From: Kocuria sp. p3-SID1428
GTDB lineage: Bacteria > Actinomycetota > Actinomycetes > Actinomycetales > Micrococcaceae
Direction: 5' to 3'
DNA length: 53,833 nt
NCBI RefSeq assembly: GCF_025149945.1
Contig: NZ_JALXVH010000014.1
Coordinates: forward strand, 1-53,833
This document shows positions 28,350-36,527 of this stretch, piece by piece. Position 1 is the first letter of the stretch; each line of letters opens with the position of its first letter. Position numbers and translations under genes: made by a program. Under the pieces are notes generated by a model. The model was given only the letters and a program-made list of their open reading frames with translations. It did not search any database and was not told the origin of the DNA.

Positions 28350-28949
28350 ATGGGCAGCACAGAGCAGCTGGCGATCCTCGAGAAGGACGGTCTGCTGATC
28401 ATCCCCTCGAACCGGCGCCGCGCAGCCCTGCACCTCCTGCTCAGCTCGCTGGTCGTGGCCCTCGGGGCGGTCATGTGCGCGCTGGCCGCCCGCGGGCTGG
28501 AGGCCGCCGTCCAGATCTTCCTGCGCCCGGGCCTGTGGCTCGGCGCCGCGCTCGTGATCATGGGGGCGATCGCGCTGCGACATGGCCTGCACGTCCGGCG
28601 CAGCGGCCTCCAGCTGATCCTCACCGACGAGTCCCTGGTGCTCGAGCACCGGCCCGGCGGCACCTGGTCCACGCTGCACCGGCTGCGCTGGGAGGAGATC
28701 GTCGCCTTCGCTGCGGCCCCTGGCGCACTGCCCGGGGCTCGCGGGCACGTGATCTGCACTCTGCGGCCGGGGGCCGCACGGCGGCTCGTTGAGCAGCGCG
28801 CGGCCCGGGCCGATCCGGCGCACCGCCCGAGCTGGGCCGAGCGAGCCACGCGGATCGAGGCGGGCCGCACCGTCATCCCCGGGCAGATCGGCGACGGGCA
28901 CTCCCAGCTGCTGGAGCTCCTGCGAGCCGCCCACCGCCGGTTCGGCTGA
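28350..28949 (+). CDS. membrane protein, STM3941/PH-like
   Basis: A 199-residue protein with a short cytoplasmic N-terminus (EKDGLLIIPSNRRRA), two membrane helices (about residues 26-48 and 58-80) and a cytoplasmic domain that starts GLQLILTDESLVLEHRPGGT and continues LRWEEIVAFAAAP, a bacterial-PH-like pattern. ATG at 28350 is chosen for the leaderless-type -10 box; an in-frame start at 28296 lacks support. The divergent neighbour at 28269 has the same design, suggesting a functional pair. Function unknown. Confidence 0.72.
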   Translation: MGSTEQLAILEKDGLLIIPSNRRRAALHLLLSSLVVALGAVMCALAARGLEAAVQIFLRPGLWLGAALVIMGAIALRHGLHVRRSGLQLILTDESLVLEHRPGGTWSTLHRLRWEEIVAFAAAPGALPGARGHVICTLRPGAARRLVEQRAARADPAHRPSWAERATRIEAGRTVIPGQIGDGHSQLLELLRAAHRRFG

Positions 28950-28953
28950 GCCC

Positions 28954-29252
28954 TCAGTTCGAGCTCGCGGCCTCCTCCCGCCGTCGGCGCGCACCAAGCG
29001 GGTGGTGTCCGTGATGGAGACGTGGCCCTCGTCAGTCCAGCGATCGGCCATCAGCATCACGGTGAACCGCCCCGGGGCGGTGCCCAGCAGGATGTCGATG
29101 TTCGTGAACGGCAGGGTGCGCACGTGGGCCTGGTGCAGGGCCTCGATCGGCTCGGGGCACGCAGGCTCGGGCTCGATGCCCAGCCGCCGCAGATAGGCGG
29201 GGATGTCGAAGTCCTCGGTGTGCCAGAAGGATCCGGTGAGCTCAGCGTCCAT
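28954..29252 (-). pseudogene. internally deleted arylamine N-acetyltransferase
   Basis: The 5' part (from ATG 29252) encodes FDIPAYLRRLGIEPEP and PIEALHQAHVRTLPFTNIDI, an excellent match to the first 60 residues of arylamine N-acetyltransferases. It runs without a break into RFTVMLMADRWTDEGHVSIT and DTTRLVRADG, which resembles the extreme C-terminus. About 150-170 residues, including the catalytic Cys-His-Asp triad, are missing. A one-base frame change near 28985 would restore a natural ending (REEAASSN and stop at 28954). The gene cannot encode an active enzyme. N-terminal assignment is firm; the C-terminal one is by resemblance. Confidence 0.65.
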
Positions 29253-29377
29253 GGTGTTCCCTCGCGGGCTGCGCACCGGATCCCGGCGCTGAGCCGAGCC
29301 TAGGCGCATCGGCCGCAGCGCGGAGGCACGCGCCTCGGCTGTGCGATCCAGCGCGCTCGGGCTGGGATGATGGGCGA

Positions 29378-30823
29378 ATGTCCCCTTCGAGCACCTCCTC
29401 CTCCCACGCCTCCGCAGCCCCTCCGGGGAGCACCGAGAACGCACCGGGCGGTCGCGGCGGACGACGCTCCGGCGCCGTGCTGATCGCCTCGCTGATGCTG
29501 TTCTCCATGTTCTTCGGCGCGGGGAACCTGATCTTCCCGCCCATGCTCGGCGCCCAGGCGGGCTCCAGCACCACCCCCGCCCTGCTGGGATTCCTCACCA
29601 CGGGCGTGGCGCTGCCGGTGCTGGCCATCCTGGCGATCGCCGTCACGGGGCGTGATCTGCAGGATCTGGCCAATCGCGGCGGGAGGGTCTTCGGCATCGT
29701 GTTCCCGGTGCTGGTCTATCTGTCGATCGGCGCGTTCTACGCCCTGCCCCGCACCGCCTCCGTGAGCTTCGAGACGGCGATCGACCCGTATCTGGGTGAG
29801 GGCTCCCTGCTGATCACGGCGGCCTTCAGTGCGCTGTTCTTCGCGGTCTCGCTGCTGCTGGCCTTCGACCCGAGCGGGATCGTGGACCGGCTCGGGCGGT
29901 ACCTCACCCCGGCGCTGCTGATCCTGCTCGTGGTGCTGATCGCCATGGCCGTTCTGCGCCTGAGCGCACCCGGCCACGGCCCCGCGGAGGACTACTCGTC
30001 GGCCCCGTATGTGACGGGCTTCCTGGAGGGCTACAACACCATGGACTCCCTGGCCGGTCTGGCCTTCGGGATCATCGTGGTGGCCAGCCTGCGCGCCAAG
30101 GGCGTCTCCGACGGTCCCGCGATCGTGCGCGGCGTGAGCATCGCCGGACTGATCGCCGGCGTGCTGCTGGCGGCCGTCTACATCGGCCTGGCGATCGTGG
30201 GGCTGCGGATGCCCGACGGCCAGGCCCACGCCGACGGCGCCTCCCTGCTGGCCGATGCCGCCGTGCAGGTGCTCGGCGGGCCGGGGGCGGTGGTCTTCGG
30301 GCTGATCGTCGTGCTCGCCTGTCTGACCACCTCGGTGGGCCTGATCGGGGCGACCTCCGAGTTCTTCCACAAGCTGGTGCCGGCCCTGTCCTACCGGGTC
30401 TGGGCGATCCTCTTCACGATCATCGCCTTCCTGGTCTCCACCGCCGGGCTCGAGACCGTGCTGGCCATCGCGGGGCCGATCGTGGGCTTCCTCTACCCCG
30501 CCGGCATCACGCTGATCCTGCTGACCCTCATCGAGCCGCTGACGCGCCGGCGCCTGAACCTGACGTTCCGCCTGGCGCTCGCGGTGGCGATCATCTGGGC
30601 GGCGCTGATGACGCTGAGCTCACTGGGCGTGGCGGCCGGCCCGATCGAGTCGCTGATCGGCTGGACGCCCCTGCACGAACAGGGCATGGGCTGGGTGGCA
30701 CCCACGGTCGCGGCGGCCGTCGTCGGGTTCATCGTCGATCTGGCCCGGGGCGCCTCGGATCCCGTGCCGGTGGGCGGCGAGTCCCAGGAGGCCGCTCAGG
30801 AGCGGGTCGACGCCTCCTCCTGA
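29378..30823 (+). CDS. brnQ: branched-chain amino acid transport system II carrier protein
   Basis: A 481-residue LIVCS-family sodium-coupled importer of leucine, isoleucine and valine, with about twelve membrane helices. The N-terminal signature LMLFSMFFGAGNLIFPPMLG is at about residues 40-60, and GLAFGIIVVASLRAKGV and LACLTTSVGLIGATSEFFHK are further conserved blocks. The first 30 residues are Ser/Pro/Gly-rich. ATG at 29378 has no RBS; a GATGAT box 6 nt upstream fits a weak leaderless promoter. No leuABCD or ilv genes adjoin it. Confidence 0.93.
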   Translation: MSPSSTSSSHASAAPPGSTENAPGGRGGRRSGAVLIASLMLFSMFFGAGNLIFPPMLGAQAGSSTTPALLGFLTTGVALPVLAILAIAVTGRDLQDLANRGGRVFGIVFPVLVYLSIGAFYALPRTASVSFETAIDPYLGEGSLLITAAFSALFFAVSLLLAFDPSGIVDRLGRYLTPALLILLVVLIAMAVLRLSAPGHGPAEDYSSAPYVTGFLEGYNTMDSLAGLAFGIIVVASLRAKGVSDGPAIVRGVSIAGLIAGVLLAAVYIGLAIVGLRMPDGQAHADGASLLADAAVQVLGGPGAVVFGLIVVLACLTTSVGLIGATSEFFHKLVPALSYRVWAILFTIIAFLVSTAGLETVLAIAGPIVGFLYPAGITLILLTLIEPLTRRRLNLTFRLALAVAIIWAALMTLSSLGVAAGPIESLIGWTPLHEQGMGWVAPTVAAAVVGFIVDLARGASDPVPVGGESQEAAQERVDASS

Positions 30824-30841
30824 GCCCGTCCCGGAGGACGC

Positions 30842-31372
30842 TCAGTCCTGCAGGTTCGAGATCGCGGAGCGGAAGGCCTCCTCCGCAGTCTCCCCGAAGG
30901 GCACGAAGACGATCTCGTCGATCTGCTGCCCCACCTCCGCCCGCATCGCCTCGGATGTCTCGACGGCGATGCGGGCGGCGTCGTCCATGGGCCAGCCGTA
31001 GACCCCGGCCGAGATCGCCGGGAAGGCCACGGTGCGCGCACCGATCTCGATGGCCGTGCGCAGGGACTGCCGGTAGCACGAGGCAAGGGTCTCGGACTTG
31101 TCGATGGTCTTGGCATAGGTGGGCCCCACGGTGTGGATGACCCAGCGCGCGGGCATCTCCCCGGCCGTGGTGGCCACGGCCTGTCCCGCCGGGAGGCCGT
31201 CCGGCAGCTGCTCGGCGCGCAGCGCCTTGCACTCCTCGAGGATCGACGGACCGCCGGCGCGGTGGATCGCGCCGTCCACGCCGCCTCCGCCCATCAGGGA
31301 CGAGTTCGCCGCGTTGACGACGGCATCGACGTCGATGGTGGTGATGTCGCCTGGCTGAATACGAAGCTCCAT
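30842..31372 (-). CDS. macro domain protein (O-acetyl-ADP-ribose deacetylase-like)
   Basis: A 176-residue single macro domain. IQPGDITTIDVDAVVNAANS, then SLMGGGGVDGAIHRAGG form the ADP-ribose pocket, with PARWVIHTVGPTY and VAFPAISAGVYGWP completing it; this is the MacroD/YmdB type, which removes ADP-ribose from acidic residues or from O-acetyl-ADP-ribose. ATG at 31372 with TAGGCT 7 nt upstream and CTGACC 17 nt further up, the latter inside the stop region of the upstream hydrolase gene. Substrate in vivo unknown. Confidence 0.92.
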   Translation of the reverse strand: MELRIQPGDITTIDVDAVVNAANSSLMGGGGVDGAIHRAGGPSILEECKALRAEQLPDGLPAGQAVATTAGEMPARWVIHTVGPTYAKTIDKSETLASCYRQSLRTAIEIGARTVAFPAISAGVYGWPMDDAARIAVETSEAMRAEVGQQIDEIVFVPFGETAEEAFRSAISNLQD

Positions 31373-31379
31373 GGCAGCG

Positions 31380-31408
31380 AGCCTACGCGGGGCTGACGTG
31401 CGGGTCAG
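31380..31408 (-). promoter_or_regulatory. promoter of the macro domain gene, leaderless arrangement
   Basis: Minus strand CTGACC (31408-31403), 17-nt spacer, TAGGCT (31385-31380), then 7 nt to the ATG. The -35 overlaps the stop codon of the alpha/beta hydrolase gene. Confidence 0.55.
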
Positions 31409-32202
31409 TCGATCAGCTCGTGCAGCAGCTGCTCGAACTCCTCCGGCTTCTCCGAGTGCACCCAGTGGCCGGCGCCCTGGACGGTGCGCAGTTCGACGCG
31501 CGGGAAGAGCTGGGACATCAGCGGCAGCTTGGCCTCGCTGACGTAGTCGGACTTCGACCCGGCGACCCACAGCACGGGGCCGTCGAAGCTCTGGTTCGTG
31601 TTGGGAAAGCCGCCGATCTCCTCCAGCGACTGGTACAGCAGCTCCAGGTTCGGCTGCCATACCCACCCGCCATCCGCGTGGCGGAGGTTCTGCAGCAGGA
31701 ACAGGCGCACCGAGTCCTTGGGGATCGCCTGGGACAGCTTGGTGTCGGCGTCGCCGCGGCTCTCGAGATTCGCCAGATCCAGCTCGCGCAGGCTTCCCAG
31801 CAGGTGCGGGAACTCGCCGCCGCCCTCCCAGGACCGGCCCGGGGAGATGTCCACGACCATGAGCCGCTCGATCAGCTCCGGGTGGCGCAGGGCGATCAGC
31901 ATGGCGACCTTGCCGCCCATGGAGTGGCCCACGAGCATGATCTTCCGCCCGCCGGCCTTGGCGCGCAGGGCCTCCGCGACCGTGTCCGCCATGTCCTCGT
32001 AGGAGAACTCGTCCGTCCAGCCCGAGGTCCCGTGGTTCGGCAGGTCCACCAGCAGGCTCGTGCACTGGGCCGAGAGGTTTTTGGCGAAGCGCGTGAAGTT
32101 CTTCCCGCGCCCCATCAGCCCGTGCAGGAACGCGACGACGACGGGGCCGTCGCCGACGGTGGAGATGGTCACGGAGGCTGCGGCTTCAGACAGTGCGGAC
32201 AT
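31405..32202 (-). CDS. alpha/beta hydrolase (YbfF-like esterase)
   Basis: A 265-residue alpha/beta-hydrolase. The oxyanion-loop segment VAFLHGLMGRGKNFTRFAKN, nucleophile elbow LVGHSMGGKVAML with the catalytic Ser, acidic residue region VLWVAGSKSDYV and the catalytic His in GAGHWVHSEKPEEF are all present, as in YbfF/EPHX-like esterases. The start at 32202 is preferred over 32253 because TATCGT ends 7 nt upstream of it. The ester substrate is unknown. The macro domain gene follows on the same strand 32 nt downstream. Confidence 0.9.
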   Translation of the reverse strand: MSALSEAAASVTISTVGDGPVVVAFLHGLMGRGKNFTRFAKNLSAQCTSLLVDLPNHGTSGWTDEFSYEDMADTVAEALRAKAGGRKIMLVGHSMGGKVAMLIALRHPELIERLMVVDISPGRSWEGGGEFPHLLGSLRELDLANLESRGDADTKLSQAIPKDSVRLFLLQNLRHADGGWVWQPNLELLYQSLEEIGGFPNTNQSFDGPVLWVAGSKSDYVSEAKLPLMSQLFPRVELRTVQGAGHWVHSEKPEEFEQLLHELID

Positions 32203-32209
32203 GGGATCG

Positions 32210-32215
32210 ACGATA
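32210..32215 (-). promoter_or_regulatory. -10 box, leaderless arrangement
   Basis: Minus strand TATCGT ends 7 nt before the ATG at 32202. Confidence 0.45.
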
Positions 32216-32260
32216 GCCGCCGTGAGCGACAGCAGAGGGGCGCTCAGCGGCACCGACCTC

Positions 32261-32266
32261 TAGGGT
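32261..32266 (+). promoter_or_regulatory. -10 box of the Nramp-like gene
   Basis: TAGGGT; transcription from about 32273 gives a 31-nt leader before the ATG at 32304. Confidence 0.4.
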
Positions 32267-32303
32267 GAGTGGACCCTCTCCGCCGACGTCCAGGACGCCC
32301 ATC

Positions 32304-33614
32304 ATGACCGTTCCTCCCTCCGCCGCCGCCCGCCCTGAGGAGCAGCAGGCTCCCCGCACCACCAGGGGCCGGCTGCGCCTGATCGGGCCGGGGATCGTCC
32401 TGGCGCTGTCCAGCGTGGGCGCCTCGGACATGATCACCACGCTGAACTCGGGGGCCGAGCACGGGCTGGCCCTGATCTGGGTCTTCACGGTCGGCGTCCT
32501 GCTCAAGTTCGTGCTCTCGGAGGCCGTGGCCCGGGTGCAGATGAGCGGGGATCGCTCGCTGATGTCGCACATGTCCAGCGCCGGCGGACGCCTCTTCCCG
32601 GCGGTCTTCCTGGTGGCCGAGCTGCTGGTGGGCCTGTTCTTCGGCGCCAGCGTGGTCTCGGTGTGCGCCCTGATCCTGCAGAGCCTGATCCCCGGGCTGC
32701 CGTTCTGGCCCACGGCGATCGTCGTGCTGGCCTCCGCGGTGGTCATGCTGTGGGTCGGGCGCTACGGGTTCGTCGAGAAGGTCATGATGGGCTTCGGCGT
32801 GATGATGTTCTTCGGCATCGTCGCCCTGGCGATCACCACGGCGCGGGGGCATGAGGCGCAGGAGATCGCCGCGCAGACGATCATTCCCGCCATGCCCGGC
32901 GGCTCCCTGATCACCGTCCTATCGCTGATCGGCGGCGTGGGCGGAGCCACCGGCATCCTGGCCTACTCATTCTGGATCCGGGAGAAGGCCTGGCGCGGCG
33001 TGCAGTGGAAGGCCACGATCCGCACGGACCTGGTCATCAGCTACGGCGTTGTCCTGGTGTTCGCGGTGGCCATGACCATGGTCGGGGCCTTCCTGCTCTT
33101 CGGGCAGGGCTTCACGATCTCGGACAACGGCGCCATGTTCGCCATGGCGGATTCCCTCGGCGCCTCCCTGGGCGGCTTCGTGCGCCTGGTCTTCCTGCTC
33201 AGCTTCCTGGCCGTGGTCTACACGAGCATCCTGGGCGGGTTCTCCGGAATCGCCTACGTGACGGCCGACTGCCTGCGCGTGCTGCGCCGCTACCCGCATC
33301 AGGACGCCCCGGGCCTGGACATGTCCTCCCGGGCCCCCGAGTTCCGCGTGGCGCTGGTCTACCTGACGATCTGCGCGCTGGCGATCATGGGCACCGGCCG
33401 CCCGGTGACCCTGGTGCTGATCTACGCGGCCATCAGCGCCTTCATCCTCCCCGCGCTGGCGATCGCGCTGCTGGTGCTGCTCAATCGCGCAGCGATCCAC
33501 GAGACGCTGCGCAATCGCGCCCCGGCCAATCTCCTGCTGGTGGCCTGCTTCCTGCTCTTCGGCTTCCTGGCCGCCATGCAGGTCGCGGAGTCCGTCGGGG
33601 GCCTGCTGGGCTGA
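32304..33614 (+). CDS. divergent Nramp-like transporter
   Basis: A 436-residue membrane protein with about eleven helices and the overall Nramp (SLC11) layout, for example LIGPGIVLALSSVGASDMIT in helix 1 and SLIGGVGGATGILAYSFWIR in helix 6. The canonical metal-site motifs are absent: helix 1 has GASDMIT where metal-transporting Nramps have DPGN, and helix 6 has GGATG where they have the MPH-type motif. The substrate may therefore not be Mn/Fe. ATG at 32304 is chosen because a GTG at 32265 would lie inside the promoter; a weak AGGA precedes it. Confidence 0.75.
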   Translation: MTVPPSAAARPEEQQAPRTTRGRLRLIGPGIVLALSSVGASDMITTLNSGAEHGLALIWVFTVGVLLKFVLSEAVARVQMSGDRSLMSHMSSAGGRLFPAVFLVAELLVGLFFGASVVSVCALILQSLIPGLPFWPTAIVVLASAVVMLWVGRYGFVEKVMMGFGVMMFFGIVALAITTARGHEAQEIAAQTIIPAMPGGSLITVLSLIGGVGGATGILAYSFWIREKAWRGVQWKATIRTDLVISYGVVLVFAVAMTMVGAFLLFGQGFTISDNGAMFAMADSLGASLGGFVRLVFLLSFLAVVYTSILGGFSGIAYVTADCLRVLRRYPHQDAPGLDMSSRAPEFRVALVYLTICALAIMGTGRPVTLVLIYAAISAFILPALAIALLVLLNRAAIHETLRNRAPANLLLVACFLLFGFLAAMQVAESVGGLLG

Positions 33615-33665
33615 CGACCCGCTGGTCCCGACGACAGCCGCGAGTCCCTCTGCGCTGGGCCCCGC

Positions 33666-34247
33666 TCAGCCGGCCGCAGACTCCGCAGCGATTCCCGCGG
33701 CCTCGGCGATCTCCCCGTAAGCCCGCGCAAGGTCGTCCACGGAGGAATGGGCGTTCAGTCCGCTCGGATTGGGGGCCGCGAACAGCCGCGTCCCCTCCCA
33801 CGGAGACTCCTGCTCCCCTGTCGTCGCCCGAGGCAGCCCGAAGGCCGTGCGGTAGGCGGTGATCCCGACGACGGCCACCACCGTCGGGCGATGCTCCGCG
33901 ACGGTCGCGGTGAGCCTGTCCCGACCCGTGCGCAGCTGCTCGCGGGTGAGCTCGTCCGCCCGGGCCGTGGCCTCCGGCCACAGATTGGTGATGCCGATGC
34001 CGCGCGAGGTCAGCTCCGCCAGGTCGTCGTCGCTGAATCCGTCGGCCGCCCGGATCAGGTGCCTCGTGATCCCGGCTCGGTGCAGCGCGGGATAGAAGCG
34101 GTTGCCGGAGCCGCTGAAGTGCGCGCCCGTGGCGGCGGAGCGCAGGCTCGGATTGATCCCCACGAACAGCAGCCGCAGAGGATCGGGCAGCAGGTCCGGG
34201 ACCTCCCGCCCGTAGTGCTCCTCCAGCTGCTCCCGTGTGAATCCCAT
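33666..34247 (-). CDS. mug: mismatch-specific (G/U, G/T) DNA glycosylase
   Basis: A 193-residue uracil-DNA-glycosylase-superfamily protein of the Mug/TDG type, excising uracil or thymine opposite G. LRLLFVGINPSLRSAATGAH with FSGSGNRFYPALHRAG is the active-site motif block (GINP with the catalytic Asn), and LFAAPNPSGLNAHSS is the DNA-intercalation motif. Start at 34247 with TAGCCT 6 nt upstream. The gene is monocistronic and convergent with the Nramp-like gene. Confidence 0.92.
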   Translation of the reverse strand: MGFTREQLEEHYGREVPDLLPDPLRLLFVGINPSLRSAATGAHFSGSGNRFYPALHRAGITRHLIRAADGFSDDDLAELTSRGIGITNLWPEATARADELTREQLRTGRDRLTATVAEHRPTVVAVVGITAYRTAFGLPRATTGEQESPWEGTRLFAAPNPSGLNAHSSVDDLARAYGEIAEAAGIAAESAAG

Positions 34248-34253
34248 GGCCCC

Positions 34254-34259
34254 AGGCTA
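34254..34259 (-). promoter_or_regulatory. -10 box, leaderless arrangement
   Basis: Minus strand TAGCCT ends 6 nt before the ATG at 34247. Confidence 0.5.
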
Positions 34260-34340
34260 TGACCTCGAAAGAGCGCGGATTATGCGGCTGCAAGCACCTG
34301 ATTGTTATCGGAAGGTGATCGGATTCCCAGGCTGAGGGCC

Positions 34341-34368
34341 CTGACATTCAGGTTCATCTCCCTATGGT
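34341..34368 (+). promoter_or_regulatory. sigma70-type promoter of the secreted protein gene
   Basis: CTGACA (34341-34346), 16-nt spacer, TATGGT (34363-34368), one of the best promoters in the window. Transcription near 34375 gives a leader of about 67 nt with a GGAGG RBS. Confidence 0.65.
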
Positions 34369-34441
34369 GGGGACTCCCCCCGGCGGTCCCGAGGAAGCAC
34401 TGGAAGAAGTGGGGCCGCCTCACCGCACGGAGGTGTGAGAT

Positions 34442-34897
34442 ATGCGCAAGAGCATCCGCCGAACCCTGGCCGTTCCCATGCTGGCCGCTGCCGCAGTGGC
34501 CGGCTCGACCGTGGCCGCCAACGCCGCTCCGGACCAGGATCCCGCCCCTGCCTCCGAGCAGTCGGGCGTCGGTGTCATCACCGCCGACGGCCAGCCGACC
34601 ACCAACGGCGACTACCGCCAGGACCTGGCAGCGGTCGTGACCTTCCCCCAGGCCGATCCGACCGTGCAGGACTACGTCCAGATCACCTTCCACGGCGTGC
34701 CCACCGGCCCGCTGGTGCCGCTGGATGAGAACGGTCAGGCCGAGGTGCCGCTGTACATGTCCCCGGGCTCCTACTTCGTGGGCGCGAACTACGTGGAGGA
34801 CGGCCAGGAGGTCACCGATACCGTCCAGCTGCCGGGCTTCACCGCCACGGCACCGCTGCCCGGTGAGGAGGACGCACCCGTCGTCCCGGTGCAGTGA
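34442..34897 (+). CDS. secreted hypothetical protein
   Basis: A 151-residue protein with a clear Sec signal peptide (MRKSIRRTLAVPMLAAAAVA, cleavage after about residue 28 at ANA-A). The mature part is acidic, has no Cys, and alternates short hydrophobic strands (VQDYVQITFHGVP, AEVPLYMSPGSYFVGANYVE) in a pattern suggesting an Ig-like beta-sandwich, possibly of a carboxypeptidase-regulatory or SpaA-like type. It has its own strong promoter, GGAGG RBS and a terminator hairpin, so it may be abundant. I do not recognise a family. Confidence 0.75.
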   Translation: MRKSIRRTLAVPMLAAAAVAGSTVAANAAPDQDPAPASEQSGVGVITADGQPTTNGDYRQDLAAVVTFPQADPTVQDYVQITFHGVPTGPLVPLDENGQAEVPLYMSPGSYFVGANYVEDGQEVTDTVQLPGFTATAPLPGEEDAPVVPVQ

Positions 34898-34936
34898 TCG
34901 GCTGAGCACGGAGTCTGCAGAAGTCCCACAGCTCAT

Positions 34937-34972
34937 GAGACCCGCATTGCCCCTCCGGGCGGTGCGGGTCTC
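34937..34972. terminator. 10-bp hairpin after the secreted protein gene
   Basis: GAGACCCGCA (34937-34946) / TGCGGGTCTC (34963-34972), with an inner GCCC/GGGC stem in the loop; 40 nt after the stop. Confidence 0.7.
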
Positions 34973-35027
34973 GCCGTCTGCGAATGCGGCGACCTGCACG
35001 CTGAGCCGCCTTCCCTGAGCTGACTTC

Positions 35028-35410
35028 ATGACCGCGCATCAGGACCCCCCTCAGCCCCTGCTCGTCCTCGGCGCCAACCACCTGCGTCCCGCCGCCGAGA
35101 CCGATGGTCTCGGCAAGGTGCTGGCCTGGAACCCCGTGCAGCTGCTCGTCGGCGGGTTCGGGCACCTGGCCGACGGCGGCCACCTGCTGATCTGGCCGAA
35201 CGGCGTGAGCTTCGAGCCGCACTCCATGAACCTGCCGGCGGGAAGTGGTGGGCGCCCGCGGAGGCCATCCGGATCGTGCGCACCTACTCGCAGCAGCTCT
35301 CGAAGGGCCTGGAGATCGAGCTGCAGGACGACACCACCCGCAGGTTCGTCGTCGGCGACCGCGAGAACGTCCTGGAGACGCTGCGAGCGCTGGGCCTGCC
35401 GACCGGCTGA
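35028..35410 (+). pseudogene. frameshifted PH-like domain gene
   Basis: The first frame from ATG 35028 reads PLLVLGANHLRPAAETDGLG, VLAWNPVQLLVGGFGHLADG, IWPNGVSFEPHSMNLPAG and then loses sense. In the -1 frame from 35240 the sequence continues naturally as GKWWAPAEAIRIVRTYSQQL, SKGLEIELQDDTTRRFVVGD and RENVLETLRALGLPTG, with a stop at 35408-35410. Joined, this gives an approximately 127-residue protein with alternating strands and a C-terminal helix, like small bacterial PH-like proteins. One missing G in the run at 35240-35242 explains the break. Either a true mutation or a sequencing error. Confidence 0.6.
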
Positions 35411-35453
35411 AGCAGGCGGCACCGGGGACCAGCCGCCCCTACTCATCCCGTGC

Positions 35454-36425
35454 CTAGGGGCCCGTGCTGGTGAAGCGCTCGCGGAAGCCGCTCGGCGTCA
35501 CCCCGAGCTGCCGCAGGAAGGCGCGGCGCATCGTCTCGTCCGACCCGAATCCAGCTCGCCTGGCCACTGACGTCAGCGGCATGTCGCTGTGGATGATCTC
35601 GCGGGCGGCGTCGACCCGCGCGGCCTCGAGCCACTGCATGGGCGACAAGCCTGTCTGCGCCCTGACCAGCCGGTGCAGCTGCCGAGAGCTCACCCCCAGG
35701 CGCTCGGCCATGGACGCCACGGAGTGACTGCGCTCCGGATGCTCAAGCACCTCGCCCATCACCGTCTGGAGCCCCGCATCACCCACGGTCGCCTGTCGCA
35801 GGGCGGAGGAGAACTGCGCCTGTCCGCCCGGGCGCTGCATGAACACCACGAGCTCGCGGGCGGCCTCACGCGCCACAGCCGCCCCCAGATCCTCCTCGAC
35901 CAGAGCCAGGGTCAGGTCCAGTCCGGCGGAGATGCCCGCCGAGGTCGCGATGCGTCCATCACGCACATGGATGACGTCGGGCTGGACGGCGAGCAGCGGG
36001 AACCGGTCCGCCAGCGCCTGCGCATGGCGCCAATGAGTGGTCACGCGGCGTCCGTCGAGCAGTCCGAGCCGGGCCAGCACGAACGCTCCCGTGCAGACCG
36101 ACGCCACCCGGCGGGCGCTCTGCGCCAGGTCCCCCACCAGCTGCAGCAGCTCGTCGTCGATCGGCTCGGCGACCAGCCGGTCCCCGCCGACGACGATCAC
36201 CGTGTCCGCAGCGCCTTCTGCGCTGGGCGACTCCGCGAGGACCTCGGGCCCCGCCGACCAGCGCACCCGGCCGCCGGCGGCGGAGACCAGACGCGTGCAG
36301 TACTGCTCCCCGGACGGATCGGCGACGCGCAGGACCTCGAGCGGGCCGGTGGCATCCAGCAGGGTCATGCCGTCGAACACCACGATGTCCACGCGGCGCA
36401 TCGGAGCTGCACCGTCGGGGGTCAT
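35454..36425 (-). CDS. GlxA family transcriptional regulator (DJ-1/PfpI + AraC)
   Basis: A 323-residue regulator. Residues about 10-170 form a DJ-1/PfpI-like ligand domain (VDIVVFDGMTLLDATGPLEV at the start, VASVCTGAFVLARLGLLDGR with the nucleophile-elbow Cys, TSAGISAGLDLTLALVE). Residues about 215-320 are an AraC-type double helix-turn-helix: SVASMAERLGVSSRQLHRLV and PLTSVARRAGFGSDETMRRA. It is divergent from the HD-domain gene, a common pairing in which GlxA controls its neighbour. ATG at 36425; an alternative ATG 24 nt downstream (MRRVDIV) is possible. Confidence 0.9.
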   Translation of the reverse strand: MTPDGAAPMRRVDIVVFDGMTLLDATGPLEVLRVADPSGEQYCTRLVSAAGGRVRWSAGPEVLAESPSAEGAADTVIVVGGDRLVAEPIDDELLQLVGDLAQSARRVASVCTGAFVLARLGLLDGRRVTTHWRHAQALADRFPLLAVQPDVIHVRDGRIATSAGISAGLDLTLALVEEDLGAAVAREAARELVVFMQRPGGQAQFSSALRQATVGDAGLQTVMGEVLEHPERSHSVASMAERLGVSSRQLHRLVRAQTGLSPMQWLEAARVDAAREIIHSDMPLTSVARRAGFGSDETMRRAFLRQLGVTPSGFRERFTSTGP

Positions 36426-36527
36426 GTCCGATTCCGAGGGGATGCAGACTGATGGAACATGGCCCGATCCTATGCGGCGGACCAGAATGGATATCAGCAT
36501 CTTCACCGCACCGAAAGGATGGATCCC

